Shown: one piece after another, positions 18,086-26,651 of the stretch
How the letters are laid out: the number at the start of each line of letters is the position of its first letter
Position numbering within the stretch: the first letter of the stretch is position 1
Assembly (NCBI GenBank): GCA_964644135.1
Contig: CAZXWD010000009.1
Location: forward strand, 1-54,517
From: CAZMOK01 sp964644135
GTDB taxonomy: Bacteria; Bacteroidota; Bacteroidia; Bacteroidales; JAGOPY01
Length of the DNA: 54,517 bases
Direction: 5' to 3'
The notes under the pieces: generated by a model
Database searches by the model: none
What the model was told of the DNA's origin: nothing
The model's input: only the letters and a program-made list of their open reading frames with translations
Translations under genes and position numbers: made by a program

Positions 18086-19639
18086 TTATTTTGACTTCAG
18101 GGTGACATAAGGTATCAGCATCTCCTCCATGCTTATTCCCCCGTGCTGGAAGGTGTTCTTATAATAGTTTACGTAATAGTTGTAGTTATTGGGATAAGCA
18201 AAGAAGTCGGAACTCCTGCAAAAAACATATCCCGAACTGACATTGGTCTTCGGAAGATAGGCATCGTGCGGGTTCTTGACTTCGAAGACTTCTTTTGGGT
18301 TGTAATTCAGGCTTTTGCCTGTCTTATATCTGAGGTTGGTATTGGTATTCCTGTCGCCAATCACTTTAACCGGGTTTGTTGCCTTCACCGAACCGTGGTC
18401 TGTTGTTATAACCAGGTTGACCTTTTTTTCAGAAAGATATTTGATAATATCCAGCAAGGTGGAATTATTGAACCACGAAAGCATTATTGAGCGGTAAGCC
18501 TTTTCATCATCGGCAAGCTCCCTGATGATTTCCATCTCGGTACGTGCATGTGAGAGCATATCGATGAAGTTGTATACAATCACCACAAGCTTATTATTGA
18601 TGATATTGGGCAGGTTCTCTTCCAGTTTTTTTCCTGCCATCAGGTTCAGCACCTTGTTGTAAGAAAATTTTATGTCTTTCCCGTAACGTTTTAAATTTTC
18701 ACCGAGCAGTTCACTTTCAAACTGGTTTTTCGTGCCTTCCTCATTTTCACCTATCCAGTACTGTGGGTAGCGCCTTTCTATCTCGAGCGGCAAGAGACCG
18801 GAAAACAGGGAATTCCGGGCGTACTGTGTCGTTGAAGGAAGTATGCTGTAATATATTTCTTCCTCCTCCACCCTGAAATAATTTTCGATGATGGGCTGAA
18901 TGGATTTCCAGTGGTCATACCTGAGGTTATCAATTACGATCAGCACCGTATTATCCTGCCTGTCAAGAACAGGAAAGAGCTTATCCTTCAGCAATGTCGA
19001 AGATTGTACCGGCCTGTCATCATTCCTGCCATGGATCCAGTCGAGGTAATTTGATTCAACATATTTCGAAAAAACAGTGTTGGCTTCGTCTTTCTGCATC
19101 TGGAGGATCTCAAAGATCCCGGGGTCTTCCGAGTGTTCCAGTTCGAGGTCCCAGCGGGTAAGGTTCTTCAGTACATTCTTCCATCCATTGTAATCAGGGC
19201 CATCGGATATTTCCATGCTGATCTTCCTGAATTCCTGCTGATAGCTGAATGCAGCCTTTTCGCTGACAAGTTTCTTGTTCTCAAGGTTTTTCTTGAGGCA
19301 GAGAAGTATCTGATTGGGCTTTACGGGTTTAATAAGGTAATCTGATATATTTGAACCGATGGCATCTTCCATGATGCTCTCTTCCTCACTTTTGGTTATC
19401 ATGACCACGGGAAGGTTCGGATAGGTGCTCTTTATTTCCTCAAGGGTCTCTATGCCGGTAAGGCCGGGCATGTTCTCATCAAGGAAAATTATATCATAAA
19501 GCCGGTTCCTTATCATCTCCAGGGCTTCCTCACCGTTATTGGAAGTCTCTACATCATACCCTTTCTGCTCGAGAAAAAGAATATGCGGTTTCAGTAATTC
19601 AATTTCATCATCTACCCACAAAATACGTACTTGTTCCAT
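18086..19639 (-). CDS. porX: PorX-type response regulator with PglZ/alkaline-phosphatase-like effector domain
   Basis: An N-terminal receiver domain (~120 residues) has the acidic pocket DDE (D10, D11), phosphoacceptor D54 in FLDENMPG, and the conserved lysine in DYLIKPVKP. A helical linker follows, then a C-terminal alkaline-phosphatase-superfamily PglZ domain: VLIVIDNLRYDHW (metal-binding Asp), LPSTTQYARNS (zinc-site Thr) and TTDHGSV (Asp-His metal motif). This architecture is that of PorX of Porphyromonas gingivalis, which with PorY regulates type IX secretion. 517 aa is the expected size. It faces lpxD-lpxA across a 178-bp divergent region. A minus-strand TAACTTCG lies 23 bp upstream of its ATG. 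Confidence 0.93.
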   Translation of the reverse strand: MEQVRILWVDDEIELLKPHILFLEQKGYDVETSNNGEEALEMIRNRLYDIIFLDENMPGLTGIETLEEIKSTYPNLPVVMITKSEEESIMEDAIGSNISDYLIKPVKPNQILLCLKKNLENKKLVSEKAAFSYQQEFRKISMEISDGPDYNGWKNVLKNLTRWDLELEHSEDPGIFEILQMQKDEANTVFSKYVESNYLDWIHGRNDDRPVQSSTLLKDKLFPVLDRQDNTVLIVIDNLRYDHWKSIQPIIENYFRVEEEEIYYSILPSTTQYARNSLFSGLLPLEIERRYPQYWIGENEEGTKNQFESELLGENLKRYGKDIKFSYNKVLNLMAGKKLEENLPNIINNKLVVIVYNFIDMLSHARTEMEIIRELADDEKAYRSIMLSWFNNSTLLDIIKYLSEKKVNLVITTDHGSVKATNPVKVIGDRNTNTNLRYKTGKSLNYNPKEVFEVKNPHDAYLPKTNVSSGYVFCRSSDFFAYPNNYNYYVNYYKNTFQHGGISMEEMLIPYVTLKSK

Positions 19640-19748
19640 GTCTTCATTTTTTAAGATTATACGAAGTTAAAAAGGAAAAAGGTAAAGGTGTAGCTATAAT
19701 TCCCGCTTTAGATATAAAAAGGGAAATATTACTGAATTATTGCCCTTT

Positions 19749-19780
19749 TTTGAATTTTTAAGAGGTTAATCGTACCTTCG
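19749..19780 (+). promoter_or_regulatory. Putative promoter for the HD gene
   Basis: TTTG at 19749-19752, a 20-bp spacer, and TACCTTCG at 19773-19780. The -33 TTTG and the spacing fit a Bacteroidetes promoter; the -7 element has one mismatch from TAnnTTTG. The minus-strand porX element and a -7-like site at 50834-50841 show the same TTCG variant. The TTG start is 38 bp downstream of the -7 element. Confidence 0.55.
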
Positions 19781-19817
19781 GTTCTTATAGTGCATTACGA
19801 TATTTTAAAAGATTGTT

Positions 19818-21056
19818 TTGAAGAAACAAAAGATCATAAATGATCCTGTACACGGTTTCATCACGATTCCGGGCGAAGAGGTTTTCAGGGTAATAGAACA
19901 CCCATATTTTCAAAGGCTAAGGCGGATCCGCCAGCTCGGGCTCACGCATATGGTTTACCCAGGTGCCATGCATACCAGGTTCCTGCATTCACTCGGCGCA
20001 CTCCACTTAATGCAGCAGGCAATCCAGTCACTCAGGCAAAAGGACCTGGAGTTTAACGATCAGGAAGAGGAATCACTTTACTTCGGCATCCTTTTGCACG
20101 ATGTGGGCCACGGCCCCTTTTCACATGCGCTTGAGCATTCGATAGTGAGTGGAGTCCACCATGAGGATATTTCACTTGCCTTCATGCATGAACTCGATAA
20201 ACAAATGGGGGGAAAGCTGGAATCTGCCATCAGCATTTTCAAGGATACCTACAGAAAAAAGTATTTCCATCAGTTGATCGCAGGACAGCTCGATATGGAC
20301 CGCATGGATTATCTCAAGCGCGACAGCTTTTACTGCGGTGTTGCCGAAGGGATCATCAATGAGGACCGGATCATCAAAACCCTTAATGTACATAAAAACA
20401 AACTTGTAATTGAGGCAAAAGGCATTTATTCGGTCGAGAAATTTCTGATAGCCCGCAGGCTCATGTACTGGCAGGTGTACCTGCACAAAACCGTAATCGC
20501 TTCAGAATACCTGCTGATGAATATCCTGAAAAGGGCAAAATACCTTGAGCGAAACGGTACTGAACTTTTTGCAACTCCCCCGCTTAAAATGTTCCTCAAG
20601 GAAGAGTATTTCAGGAAAGATTTCCTCGAGAACAGGGACCTCCTCGATGCTTTTGCAATGCTGGACGATTTCGATATCATTTCAGCAGTAAAAGTATGGG
20701 CGGGACACAAGGACAGGATATTGTCGGATCTCTCCAAAAGGCTTATAAACAGGAACCTCTACAGGGTCGAGATGAAGCAGGAACCTTTTGCAGATCATTA
20801 TGTTGACAGCATTGAGAAAAAAACCGCAGAACAGTTAAAACTTGCTGACCACGAAACAGGGTTTTATGCATTTGATGATACAACCACCAACTATGCTTAT
20901 GACCCTGTGATCACCGGGATTGACATTCTCTTCAAGGACGGAACGATCAAGGAACTGTCAGAGGCATCAGACCTGCTGAACCTTTCATTGCTTGCCCAAC
21001 CGGTACTTAAACATTTTCTTTGCTATCCTAAGGAACTGGGCAGTGTTAAAAAATGA
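19818..21056 (+). CDS. HD-domain phosphohydrolase (dGTPase/YdhJ-like)
   Basis: 412 aa with a complete HD metal-binding set: RFLHSLGALHLM (His), ILLHDVGHGPFSHALEH (His-Asp pair and downstream His), and DRMDYLKRDS (Asp). The family hydrolyses nucleoside triphosphates or related phosphate esters; its substrate here is unknown. The start codon is TTG at 19818 with an in-frame stop at 19806, so this is the best choice. It is upstream of the lipid A genes and on the same strand; a 86-bp interval separates it from lpxD, so co-transcription is possible but not certain. Confidence 0.85.
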   Translation: MKKQKIINDPVHGFITIPGEEVFRVIEHPYFQRLRRIRQLGLTHMVYPGAMHTRFLHSLGALHLMQQAIQSLRQKDLEFNDQEEESLYFGILLHDVGHGPFSHALEHSIVSGVHHEDISLAFMHELDKQMGGKLESAISIFKDTYRKKYFHQLIAGQLDMDRMDYLKRDSFYCGVAEGIINEDRIIKTLNVHKNKLVIEAKGIYSVEKFLIARRLMYWQVYLHKTVIASEYLLMNILKRAKYLERNGTELFATPPLKMFLKEEYFRKDFLENRDLLDAFAMLDDFDIISAVKVWAGHKDRILSDLSKRLINRNLYRVEMKQEPFADHYVDSIEKKTAEQLKLADHETGFYAFDDTTTNYAYDPVITGIDILFKDGTIKELSEASDLLNLSLLAQPVLKHFLCYPKELGSVKK

Positions 21057-21142
21057 TTTGTATTTATTCCTCTTAACATTCATATTTTTAATAATTTAGC
21101 GCGCCAATGGCTATCTTATTAGGCCTATAAATAATTGAATTG

Positions 21143-22198
21143 ATGAAGTTTACTGCCAGGCAGATCGCTGAACTGATAGGTGGAAAAATTGAAGGCGACC
21201 CGGAGGTTTCGGTCGACAGGCTGTCGAAAATTGAAGAGGGCGAACCCGGAACTCTTTCTTTTCTCGCCAACCCAAAATACACCCATTACATTTACAATTC
21301 CCGGGCTTCCATAATAATTGTAAACGACAGTTTCACACCTGAAAGCAAGATCAGCACAACCCTGATCAAGGTACCCGATGCATACAGCGCCTTCGCCCGG
21401 TTGCTGGATTATTATGATAAGGTAAAGAAAGACAAGAAAGGGATCTCATCCCTTGCCTTTGTATCCGACAGTGCCAACCTGGGCAATGATATTTACCTGG
21501 GAGAATTTGCCTATGTGGGCAATAATGTAAAGTTAGGCAACAATGTAAAGATATATCCCCATGTTTACCTGGGCGACAATGTTACTGTTGGTGATAACAC
21601 AGTTTTGTTTTCAGGGGTGAAGATCTATGCTGATGTTGAGATTGGAAAGAATTGTACCTTTCACAGTTGTGCTGTGGTAGGAAGCGACGGATTTGGTTTT
21701 GCCCCCCAGGAAAACAGCCATTATAAAAAGGTTGCACAGATTGGAAATGTAATAATAGAGGATGATGTAGAAATTGGTTCAGGCACGACCATCGACAGGG
21801 CAACGCTGGGCTCAACCATTCTGCGGAAGGGCGTAAAGCTTGATAACCTTATACAGGTCGCGCATAACGTTGAGATCGGGGAGAATACTGTAATCGCAGC
21901 CCAGACCGGCATCAGTGGATCAACCAAGATAGGCAGGAACTGCATGATCGCCGGGCAGGCAGGTATTACCGGCCACCTGGAAATCGGCGACAACGTAAAG
22001 ATAGGCGCTCAATCGGGTATTTCCCAGAACCTCAAGGAGGGCGCCATCGTTGTAGGCAGTCCTGCGTTTGAAGTAAAAAAATACTGGAGGTCGTACGCCT
22101 ACTTCAAGAACATGAACAGTCTTGTTGAAAGGATCGTCAACCTCGAAAAGCAAGTGAAAGACATGGCCCGCAAGGAAGACCCTGAAACAGACTCGTGA
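21143..22198 (+). CDS. lpxD: UDP-3-O-acylglucosamine N-acyltransferase
   Basis: Third step of lipid A synthesis: adds the N-linked acyl chain to UDP-3-O-acyl-glucosamine. The N-terminal uridine-binding domain (FLANPKYTHYIYNSRAS) is followed by left-handed beta-helix hexapeptide repeats. The catalytic His is H241 in VAHNVEIGENT, close to H239 of E. coli LpxD. 351 aa is the usual size. ATG at 21143 is better than the overlapping TTG at 21140. It leads lpxC/fabZ and lpxA. Confidence 0.94.
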   Translation: MKFTARQIAELIGGKIEGDPEVSVDRLSKIEEGEPGTLSFLANPKYTHYIYNSRASIIIVNDSFTPESKISTTLIKVPDAYSAFARLLDYYDKVKKDKKGISSLAFVSDSANLGNDIYLGEFAYVGNNVKLGNNVKIYPHVYLGDNVTVGDNTVLFSGVKIYADVEIGKNCTFHSCAVVGSDGFGFAPQENSHYKKVAQIGNVIIEDDVEIGSGTTIDRATLGSTILRKGVKLDNLIQVAHNVEIGENTVIAAQTGISGSTKIGRNCMIAGQAGITGHLEIGDNVKIGAQSGISQNLKEGAIVVGSPAFEVKKYWRSYAYFKNMNSLVERIVNLEKQVKDMARKEDPETDS

Positions 22199-22219
22199 TG
22201 TCTGCCTTATAAATATTTA

Positions 22220-22227
22220 TATTTTTG
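22220..22227 (+). promoter_or_regulatory. Putative -7 element (TATTTTTG) before lpxC/fabZ
   Basis: An exact TAnnTTTG match ending 8 bp before the ATG at 22235. No -33 TTG is visible. If used, it gives lpxC/fabZ a very short leader and a second start point inside the lipid A operon. Confidence 0.35.
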
Positions 22228-22234
22228 CCCTTCG

Positions 22235-23656
22235 ATGAATGCAGAAAATCAGAAAACAATAGCAAAACCGGTATCCGTATCAGGTGCAGGCCTGCACACC
22301 GGAAAGCCGGTGAAGCTGACCTTCCGTCCTGCTCCGGCCCATCACGGCATCAAGTTCGTTCGAATCGACATTGAAGGGAATCCGGCAATTGATGCATTAA
22401 TAGACTACGTTACAGAAACCGACAGGGGAACAAGCCTGAAAAATAACGGCGCCATTGTGCATACAACTGAACATGTTCTTGCAGCCGTTGCAGGTATGCA
22501 ACTGGACAACCTTCTTATTGAGCTCGACCAGGAAGAGACCCCCATTATGGATGGAAGTTCAAGGTACTTCATCGAAGCACTTGAAAAGGCTGGGACAGTG
22601 GAGCAGGATGCCAGGAAAAAATACCTTGAACTAAAGGAGCCCGTATCATACAGTGACCCGGAGAACCGGATCGAAATCGTGGCGATACCCAGTGACAGGT
22701 TTAAGGTCACGACCATGATCAATTTTGAGACAAAAGTACTTGGCACACAAAATGCAGTACTTGAAAATATCAGCGATTTCAAGAAAGAAATTGCGCCGTG
22801 CAGGACCTTCGTTTTTTTGCACGAGCTCGAATTTCTGCTGCAGAACAAGCTGATCAGGGGCGGCGACCTGAGCAATGCCATAGTTTTTGTGAACAGGAAG
22901 GTTTCACAGGAAGAGCTCGACAGGCTTGCCGGTGTATTCAATAAGCCTACAGTAAAGGTAAAGAGTGAAGGAATTTTGAACAATCTGGAGCTGCATTTCG
23001 ACAACGAGCCCGCAAGGCACAAGTTGCTGGATGTGGTGGGCGACCTGGCACTTCTGGGGGCACCCCTGAAAGCACACATCATTGCCCGAAGGCCCGGGCA
23101 CACGGCAAACACAAACCTGGCAAAAAAAATTAAACAACATATCATTAATGAAAGTAAGATGAGCAAGATCCCTCAGTATGATCCGAACAAGGAGCCTCTT
23201 ATGGACATCAACCAAATAAAAAAAATATTGCCCCACAGGCCTCCTTTCCTTTTGATCGACAAGGTCATTGAGATGACCGATGACAGGATTATCGGGATAA
23301 AAAATGTAACGATGAACGAAGGTTTCTTCGTAGGGCATTTTCCCGAGGAACCGGTTATGCCGGGAGTGCTGCAGGTTGAGGCAATGGCCCAGACCGGCGG
23401 TGTCCTTGTACTGAGTTCTGTTCCGAACCCGGAAGATTACACTACGCTGTTCCTGAAAATAGAGAAAGTAAAATTCAGGCAAAAAGTTGTTCCAGGCGAC
23501 ACACTTATAATTGATGCCAAGCTGTCAGGGCCCATAAGGCGGGGGATTTGCCAGATGAAAGGGACTGCTTACGTAGGTAACAAACCGGTTGTTGAAGCAG
23601 AGCTTACCGCATCAATAGTAAAAAAAGGAACCAATAACATCACAAAAACGAAGTAA
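22235..23656 (+). CDS. lpxC/fabZ: Bifunctional LpxC deacetylase / FabZ dehydratase fusion
   Basis: The N-terminal ~300 residues are LpxC, the zinc deacetylase that commits UDP-acyl-GlcNAc to lipid A. The motif HTTEH at 76-80 and RHKLLDVVGDLALLG are present. The C-terminal ~150 residues are FabZ, the 3-hydroxyacyl-ACP dehydratase (LPHRPPFLLIDKV, then HFPEEPVMPGVL with His near 368). The linker is about residues 305-320. This fusion is characteristic of Bacteroidota and joins lipid A and fatty acid synthesis, which compete for the same hydroxyacyl-ACP. The stop overlaps lpxA by 1 bp. Confidence 0.96.
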   Translation: MNAENQKTIAKPVSVSGAGLHTGKPVKLTFRPAPAHHGIKFVRIDIEGNPAIDALIDYVTETDRGTSLKNNGAIVHTTEHVLAAVAGMQLDNLLIELDQEETPIMDGSSRYFIEALEKAGTVEQDARKKYLELKEPVSYSDPENRIEIVAIPSDRFKVTTMINFETKVLGTQNAVLENISDFKKEIAPCRTFVFLHELEFLLQNKLIRGGDLSNAIVFVNRKVSQEELDRLAGVFNKPTVKVKSEGILNNLELHFDNEPARHKLLDVVGDLALLGAPLKAHIIARRPGHTANTNLAKKIKQHIINESKMSKIPQYDPNKEPLMDINQIKKILPHRPPFLLIDKVIEMTDDRIIGIKNVTMNEGFFVGHFPEEPVMPGVLQVEAMAQTGGVLVLSSVPNPEDYTTLFLKIEKVKFRQKVVPGDTLIIDAKLSGPIRRGICQMKGTAYVGNKPVVEAELTASIVKKGTNNITKTK

Positions 23657-24456
23657 TGAACCAACCGCTAGCATACGTTCACCCACAGGCCAAAGTTGCA
23701 AATAATGTCGTAATAGAACCCTTTGTCACCATTGAGAAAAACGTGGTGATAGAAGAAAATACCTGGATCGGGCATCACGTAACCATTATGGAAGGAGCAC
23801 ATATAGGGAGGAATTGCCGTATTTTTCCCGGTGCCGTTATTTCAGCCATTCCCCAGGACCTTAAATTCGACGGGGAAGAAACTGCCGTGAAGGTAGGGAA
23901 CAACACAACCATAAGGGAATTTGTGACCATTAACAGGGGCACAAAGGCCAACCAGGAAACAGTTATCGGCGATAATTGCCTCCTGATGGCATATGTTCAT
24001 GTTGCGCACGACTGTGTTATCGGTAACAACGTAATACTTGCAAATGCAGCTACCCTTGGCGGGCATATTGAAATCGGTGACTGGGCAATAGTAGGAGGTC
24101 TTGCCGCCATTCACCAGTTTGTAAAGATCGGCCCGCACGCATTCATTTCCGGTGGGGGTATGGCAAGGAAGGATATCCCGCCCTTCACCAAAGCCGGGCG
24201 TGAACCTCTTTCGTATGTAGGTGTCAATTCTATCGGATTAAGGCGAAGGGGTTACACCAACGAACAAATCAACCAGATCCAGGATATCTACCGGATCATC
24301 TATGTTAAAGGATATAATGTTACTAAGGCTGTAAGCATAATTGAAGCCGATGTGCCTGCGACCCCTGAAAGGGATGAGATACTGGCTTTCATCTCAAAAT
24401 CGACCCGGGGAATAATGAAAGGATATACCGGTTTGTACAGCAAGGATAAGGGCTGA
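23656..24456 (+). CDS. lpxA: UDP-N-acetylglucosamine O-acyltransferase
   Basis: First step of lipid A synthesis: 3-O-acylation of UDP-GlcNAc. It is a hexapeptide beta-helix protein with H118 in YVHVAHDCVIGNN (H125 in E. coli), and GGMARKDIPPFTKAGRE and LRRRGYTNEQINQI at the C-terminal domain. 266 aa is typical. The ATG overlaps the stop of lpxC/fabZ by 1 bp (TAATG), so translation is coupled. Confidence 0.95.
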   Translation: MNQPLAYVHPQAKVANNVVIEPFVTIEKNVVIEENTWIGHHVTIMEGAHIGRNCRIFPGAVISAIPQDLKFDGEETAVKVGNNTTIREFVTINRGTKANQETVIGDNCLLMAYVHVAHDCVIGNNVILANAATLGGHIEIGDWAIVGGLAAIHQFVKIGPHAFISGGGMARKDIPPFTKAGREPLSYVGVNSIGLRRRGYTNEQINQIQDIYRIIYVKGYNVTKAVSIIEADVPATPERDEILAFISKSTRGIMKGYTGLYSKDKG

Positions 24457-24471
24457 TAATTATCCTTTTTT
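24442..24471 (+). terminator. Rho-independent terminator after lpxA
   Basis: An 8-bp stem (AAGGATAA at 24442-24449 pairing with TTATCCTT at 24460-24467) with a 10-nt loop, followed by a T-run to 24471. It overlaps the lpxA stop codon. Confidence 0.65.
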
Positions 24472-24592
24472 CCCGTTTTTTATTCTAAGGGTATTCCGGG
24501 GGTACTGTTGCCTCCTTCATCATTTTACAATATCTTTGATTTCAGCAAAATAAAGAGGTCCTTTTAAGGTTGTCTTATCCTTTATTGTTGAT

Positions 24593-26059
24593 ATGAAAAG
24601 GAAAACCATTCAATTATTGATTACGGCAATGTTTATTGCATTTATTGCAGGTTGCGGGTATCTTCAGGTTAACCCGCCCCCGGATGTAAGTATTGAGGAT
24701 AAGGAAAATGTGAGGGCCAACTGGCAGGCAGCCGCCGCGAACATGCTCGCTACTGCAGGATACGGAGAAGGAGAGAATATACAGGCCCGTGCCGACGCAA
24801 TATTTGACCAGATCAACCGGCATTTCGGCAGTAAGCTCACAGGCTGGACCGATGCAGGGCTGGAGTGGTGGCTATCGTCTGAACACAATAAATGGCCCGA
24901 AAACCCTTATAAAACAGTCAATGTTATAGGGAACAAACAACAAAAAGAGCCATTGGCCAATCAAAAGTTACCTGAGATGCTGGGCAGGCAGGCCAGAGGC
25001 GGCCATATACAGGCAGTGTCAATTTCATGGCCACCTGTCAACGAAGGAAAAAAGGCCTCAGGAGGCCATGTGCTGAATTATATAGGCGACAGCCAGAAAA
25101 AGAACAAAGTACACCATAATCCCGGACATATCAGGGTAGCCGACCCCTTCAGAAATACCGGTGGCTCCATCCAGACCTATCCTTACGACCCCTTCGATGC
25201 ACCAAACCAACAAGGACTTAACAACGGCAATGGCTGGTACATTGCGTACGATCCCAACCATCCCTTTATCAAGAATGTTGTAATTCTTAGTCCTGTTGAT
25301 AAACCGGTGGATGTGAGAAAAGCTTCCACCAGCCTGTCCTCCTATAAGGTAAAACAGCCCGACCCTAAAGATGCCACTGCATTCAGGTTTATCTGTGAAT
25401 CAGACTCTGCTTTCCTGGATTACGAGGTATTCATGGACAGGGAAACAAGGAAGGACCCTGAATTATTCAAAAAAACTTCGACGGACAGTATGATCTCCGT
25501 AAACTGGACCCTGGCAGGCAGGAAATCTTCCGACGGGGAATCTCTCACTATATCAACTGAGATGGCACTTCCTGCGATCCATAAAATGACATACAGGGAT
25601 ATTTATTTTAAATTCGGCAAGAATAACCTCCTTGAGGCAGCCCCCGACATTTGCTGGCAAATAGAATTCTCTGAAATTAAAAATGTGCGCCTTGCAAATA
25701 TTACAGGCGGGTATATTATAGGAAGCATTGAAGTGATCAGGCACGATTCAGTTATAAAGAACAACGATACCTTTGCCGAATTACGTTTCTTTACCCGTTA
25801 TGATATTCATGAATCCTTGTTGTACCACAAGCTCATACTTTGCGGAGAAAAGGGCTACAGAACGGGTAAAGTCAGGCTGGGCAACAGCTTTGGTAAACCC
25901 AGCATTGATGAGCTATGGAACTTCGATAACTGGATGACCACTTTCAACAGGGACGAAGAACTTTCCGACACCCTCGTTTACCGGCTCAACTGGGAAGGAA
26001 AGATTCTTTACCCCGAAGGGGAAGATTTCAGCAAAAGAAGATCTGAAACAGAAAATTAA
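24593..26059 (+). CDS. Lipoprotein of unknown function with degenerate papain-like protease signature
   Basis: 488 aa. A signal peptide with lipobox FIAGC (Cys21) predicts a lipid-anchored periplasmic or surface protein. Residues 43-52 read NWQAAAANML, resembling the CW-AAA-NML active-site helix of papain-fold cysteine proteases (C39/IdeS-like). H159 (SGGHVLNYIG) and D184 (RVADPF) are at the positions and spacing of the other two catalytic residues. The catalytic Cys position is occupied by Asn43. I infer a protease-fold protein without cysteine protease activity; an unrelated fold is possible. The C-terminal ~250 residues are strand-rich and unrecognised. It stands alone between the lipid A operon and the cytochrome operon. 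Confidence 0.55.
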   Translation: MKRKTIQLLITAMFIAFIAGCGYLQVNPPPDVSIEDKENVRANWQAAAANMLATAGYGEGENIQARADAIFDQINRHFGSKLTGWTDAGLEWWLSSEHNKWPENPYKTVNVIGNKQQKEPLANQKLPEMLGRQARGGHIQAVSISWPPVNEGKKASGGHVLNYIGDSQKKNKVHHNPGHIRVADPFRNTGGSIQTYPYDPFDAPNQQGLNNGNGWYIAYDPNHPFIKNVVILSPVDKPVDVRKASTSLSSYKVKQPDPKDATAFRFICESDSAFLDYEVFMDRETRKDPELFKKTSTDSMISVNWTLAGRKSSDGESLTISTEMALPAIHKMTYRDIYFKFGKNNLLEAAPDICWQIEFSEIKNVRLANITGGYIIGSIEVIRHDSVIKNNDTFAELRFFTRYDIHESLLYHKLILCGEKGYRTGKVRLGNSFGKPSIDELWNFDNWMTTFNRDEELSDTLVYRLNWEGKILYPEGEDFSKRRSETEN

Positions 26060-26088
26060 AAAACCGGCACATTGTGAAATGCACCGGT
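26057..26088 (-). terminator. Terminator of the cytochrome operon (minus strand)
   Basis: On the minus strand an 11-bp stem (ACCGGTGCATT with AATGTGCCGGT, two G-U pairs) has the loop TCAC and is followed by TTTTTT. It is 28 bp past the rhodanese stop. On the plus strand no T-run follows, so it mainly serves the minus strand. Confidence 0.75.
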
Positions 26089-26115
26089 CTGTGTTAAAAT
26101 CCTTGAATTATTCCG

Positions 26116-26649
26116 TTAACAACCGCCCTCCTCTTTGTGCGGGACAGCGTGAAGGTCTTCAATCTTTTTTTCATATTCGAGCGGGTAAGTGAGCTCCCAT
26201 TTCTTCCATCCTCCCTGCAGGTTCTTTATATTGGTATAGCCAAGCTGCTGTAAAGTCTTGGCTGCAAGGACACCCCTTTTCCCCTTTTTACAGTAAACAA
26301 CTATCAACTCGTCCTTTTCGGGACGGTACAGGAATTCACTTTCCCAGAATTCATCCTTTCCGATGTTGAATGGCAGTAACCCTGAAGGGATATTTACAGA
26401 ACCGGGGATAAAGCCGAAATTATGTTCGCCTGGTTCCCTGACATCCACCAGTGTGAAGAGTTCCCCATCGTCAAAATAGGACTTTAATTCCTCCACAGTT
26501 ATTTCGGAGACGTACTTTGAAGCTTCTGCGATCATTTCATCCACATTCGAGTAAGTATCCGTTTTGGAACAGCTATTGCACAATATAAGCGGCAATGCAG
26601 CCATCAGAAATAAAATCGATATTCTTTTCATGGTCATATGACTTTTCAT
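26116..26649 (-). CDS. Rhodanese-like domain lipoprotein
   Basis: 177 aa. A single rhodanese domain: DVREPGEHNFGFIPGSVNIP substrate-loop region and the active-site loop YCKKGKRG, where Cys and Arg are separated by four residues. This fits sulfurtransferases acting on thiosulfate or polysulfide. The signal peptide ends at CNSC, an imperfect lipobox. Several ATGs occur within the first seven codons; the first at 26649 is 2 bp past the cytochrome b stop. With the octaheme cytochrome and cytochrome b upstream it suggests an exported sulfur-compound system. Confidence 0.85.
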   Translation of the reverse strand: MKSHMTMKRISILFLMAALPLILCNSCSKTDTYSNVDEMIAEASKYVSEITVEELKSYFDDGELFTLVDVREPGEHNFGFIPGSVNIPSGLLPFNIGKDEFWESEFLYRPEKDELIVVYCKKGKRGVLAAKTLQQLGYTNIKNLQGGWKKWELTYPLEYEKKIEDLHAVPHKEEGGC

Positions 26650-26651
26650 TT

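Noticed and set aside
26063..26088. Plus-strand terminator for the 24593 lipoprotein
   Set aside because: No T-run follows on the plus strand; the A-run on the other side makes it a minus-strand terminator.
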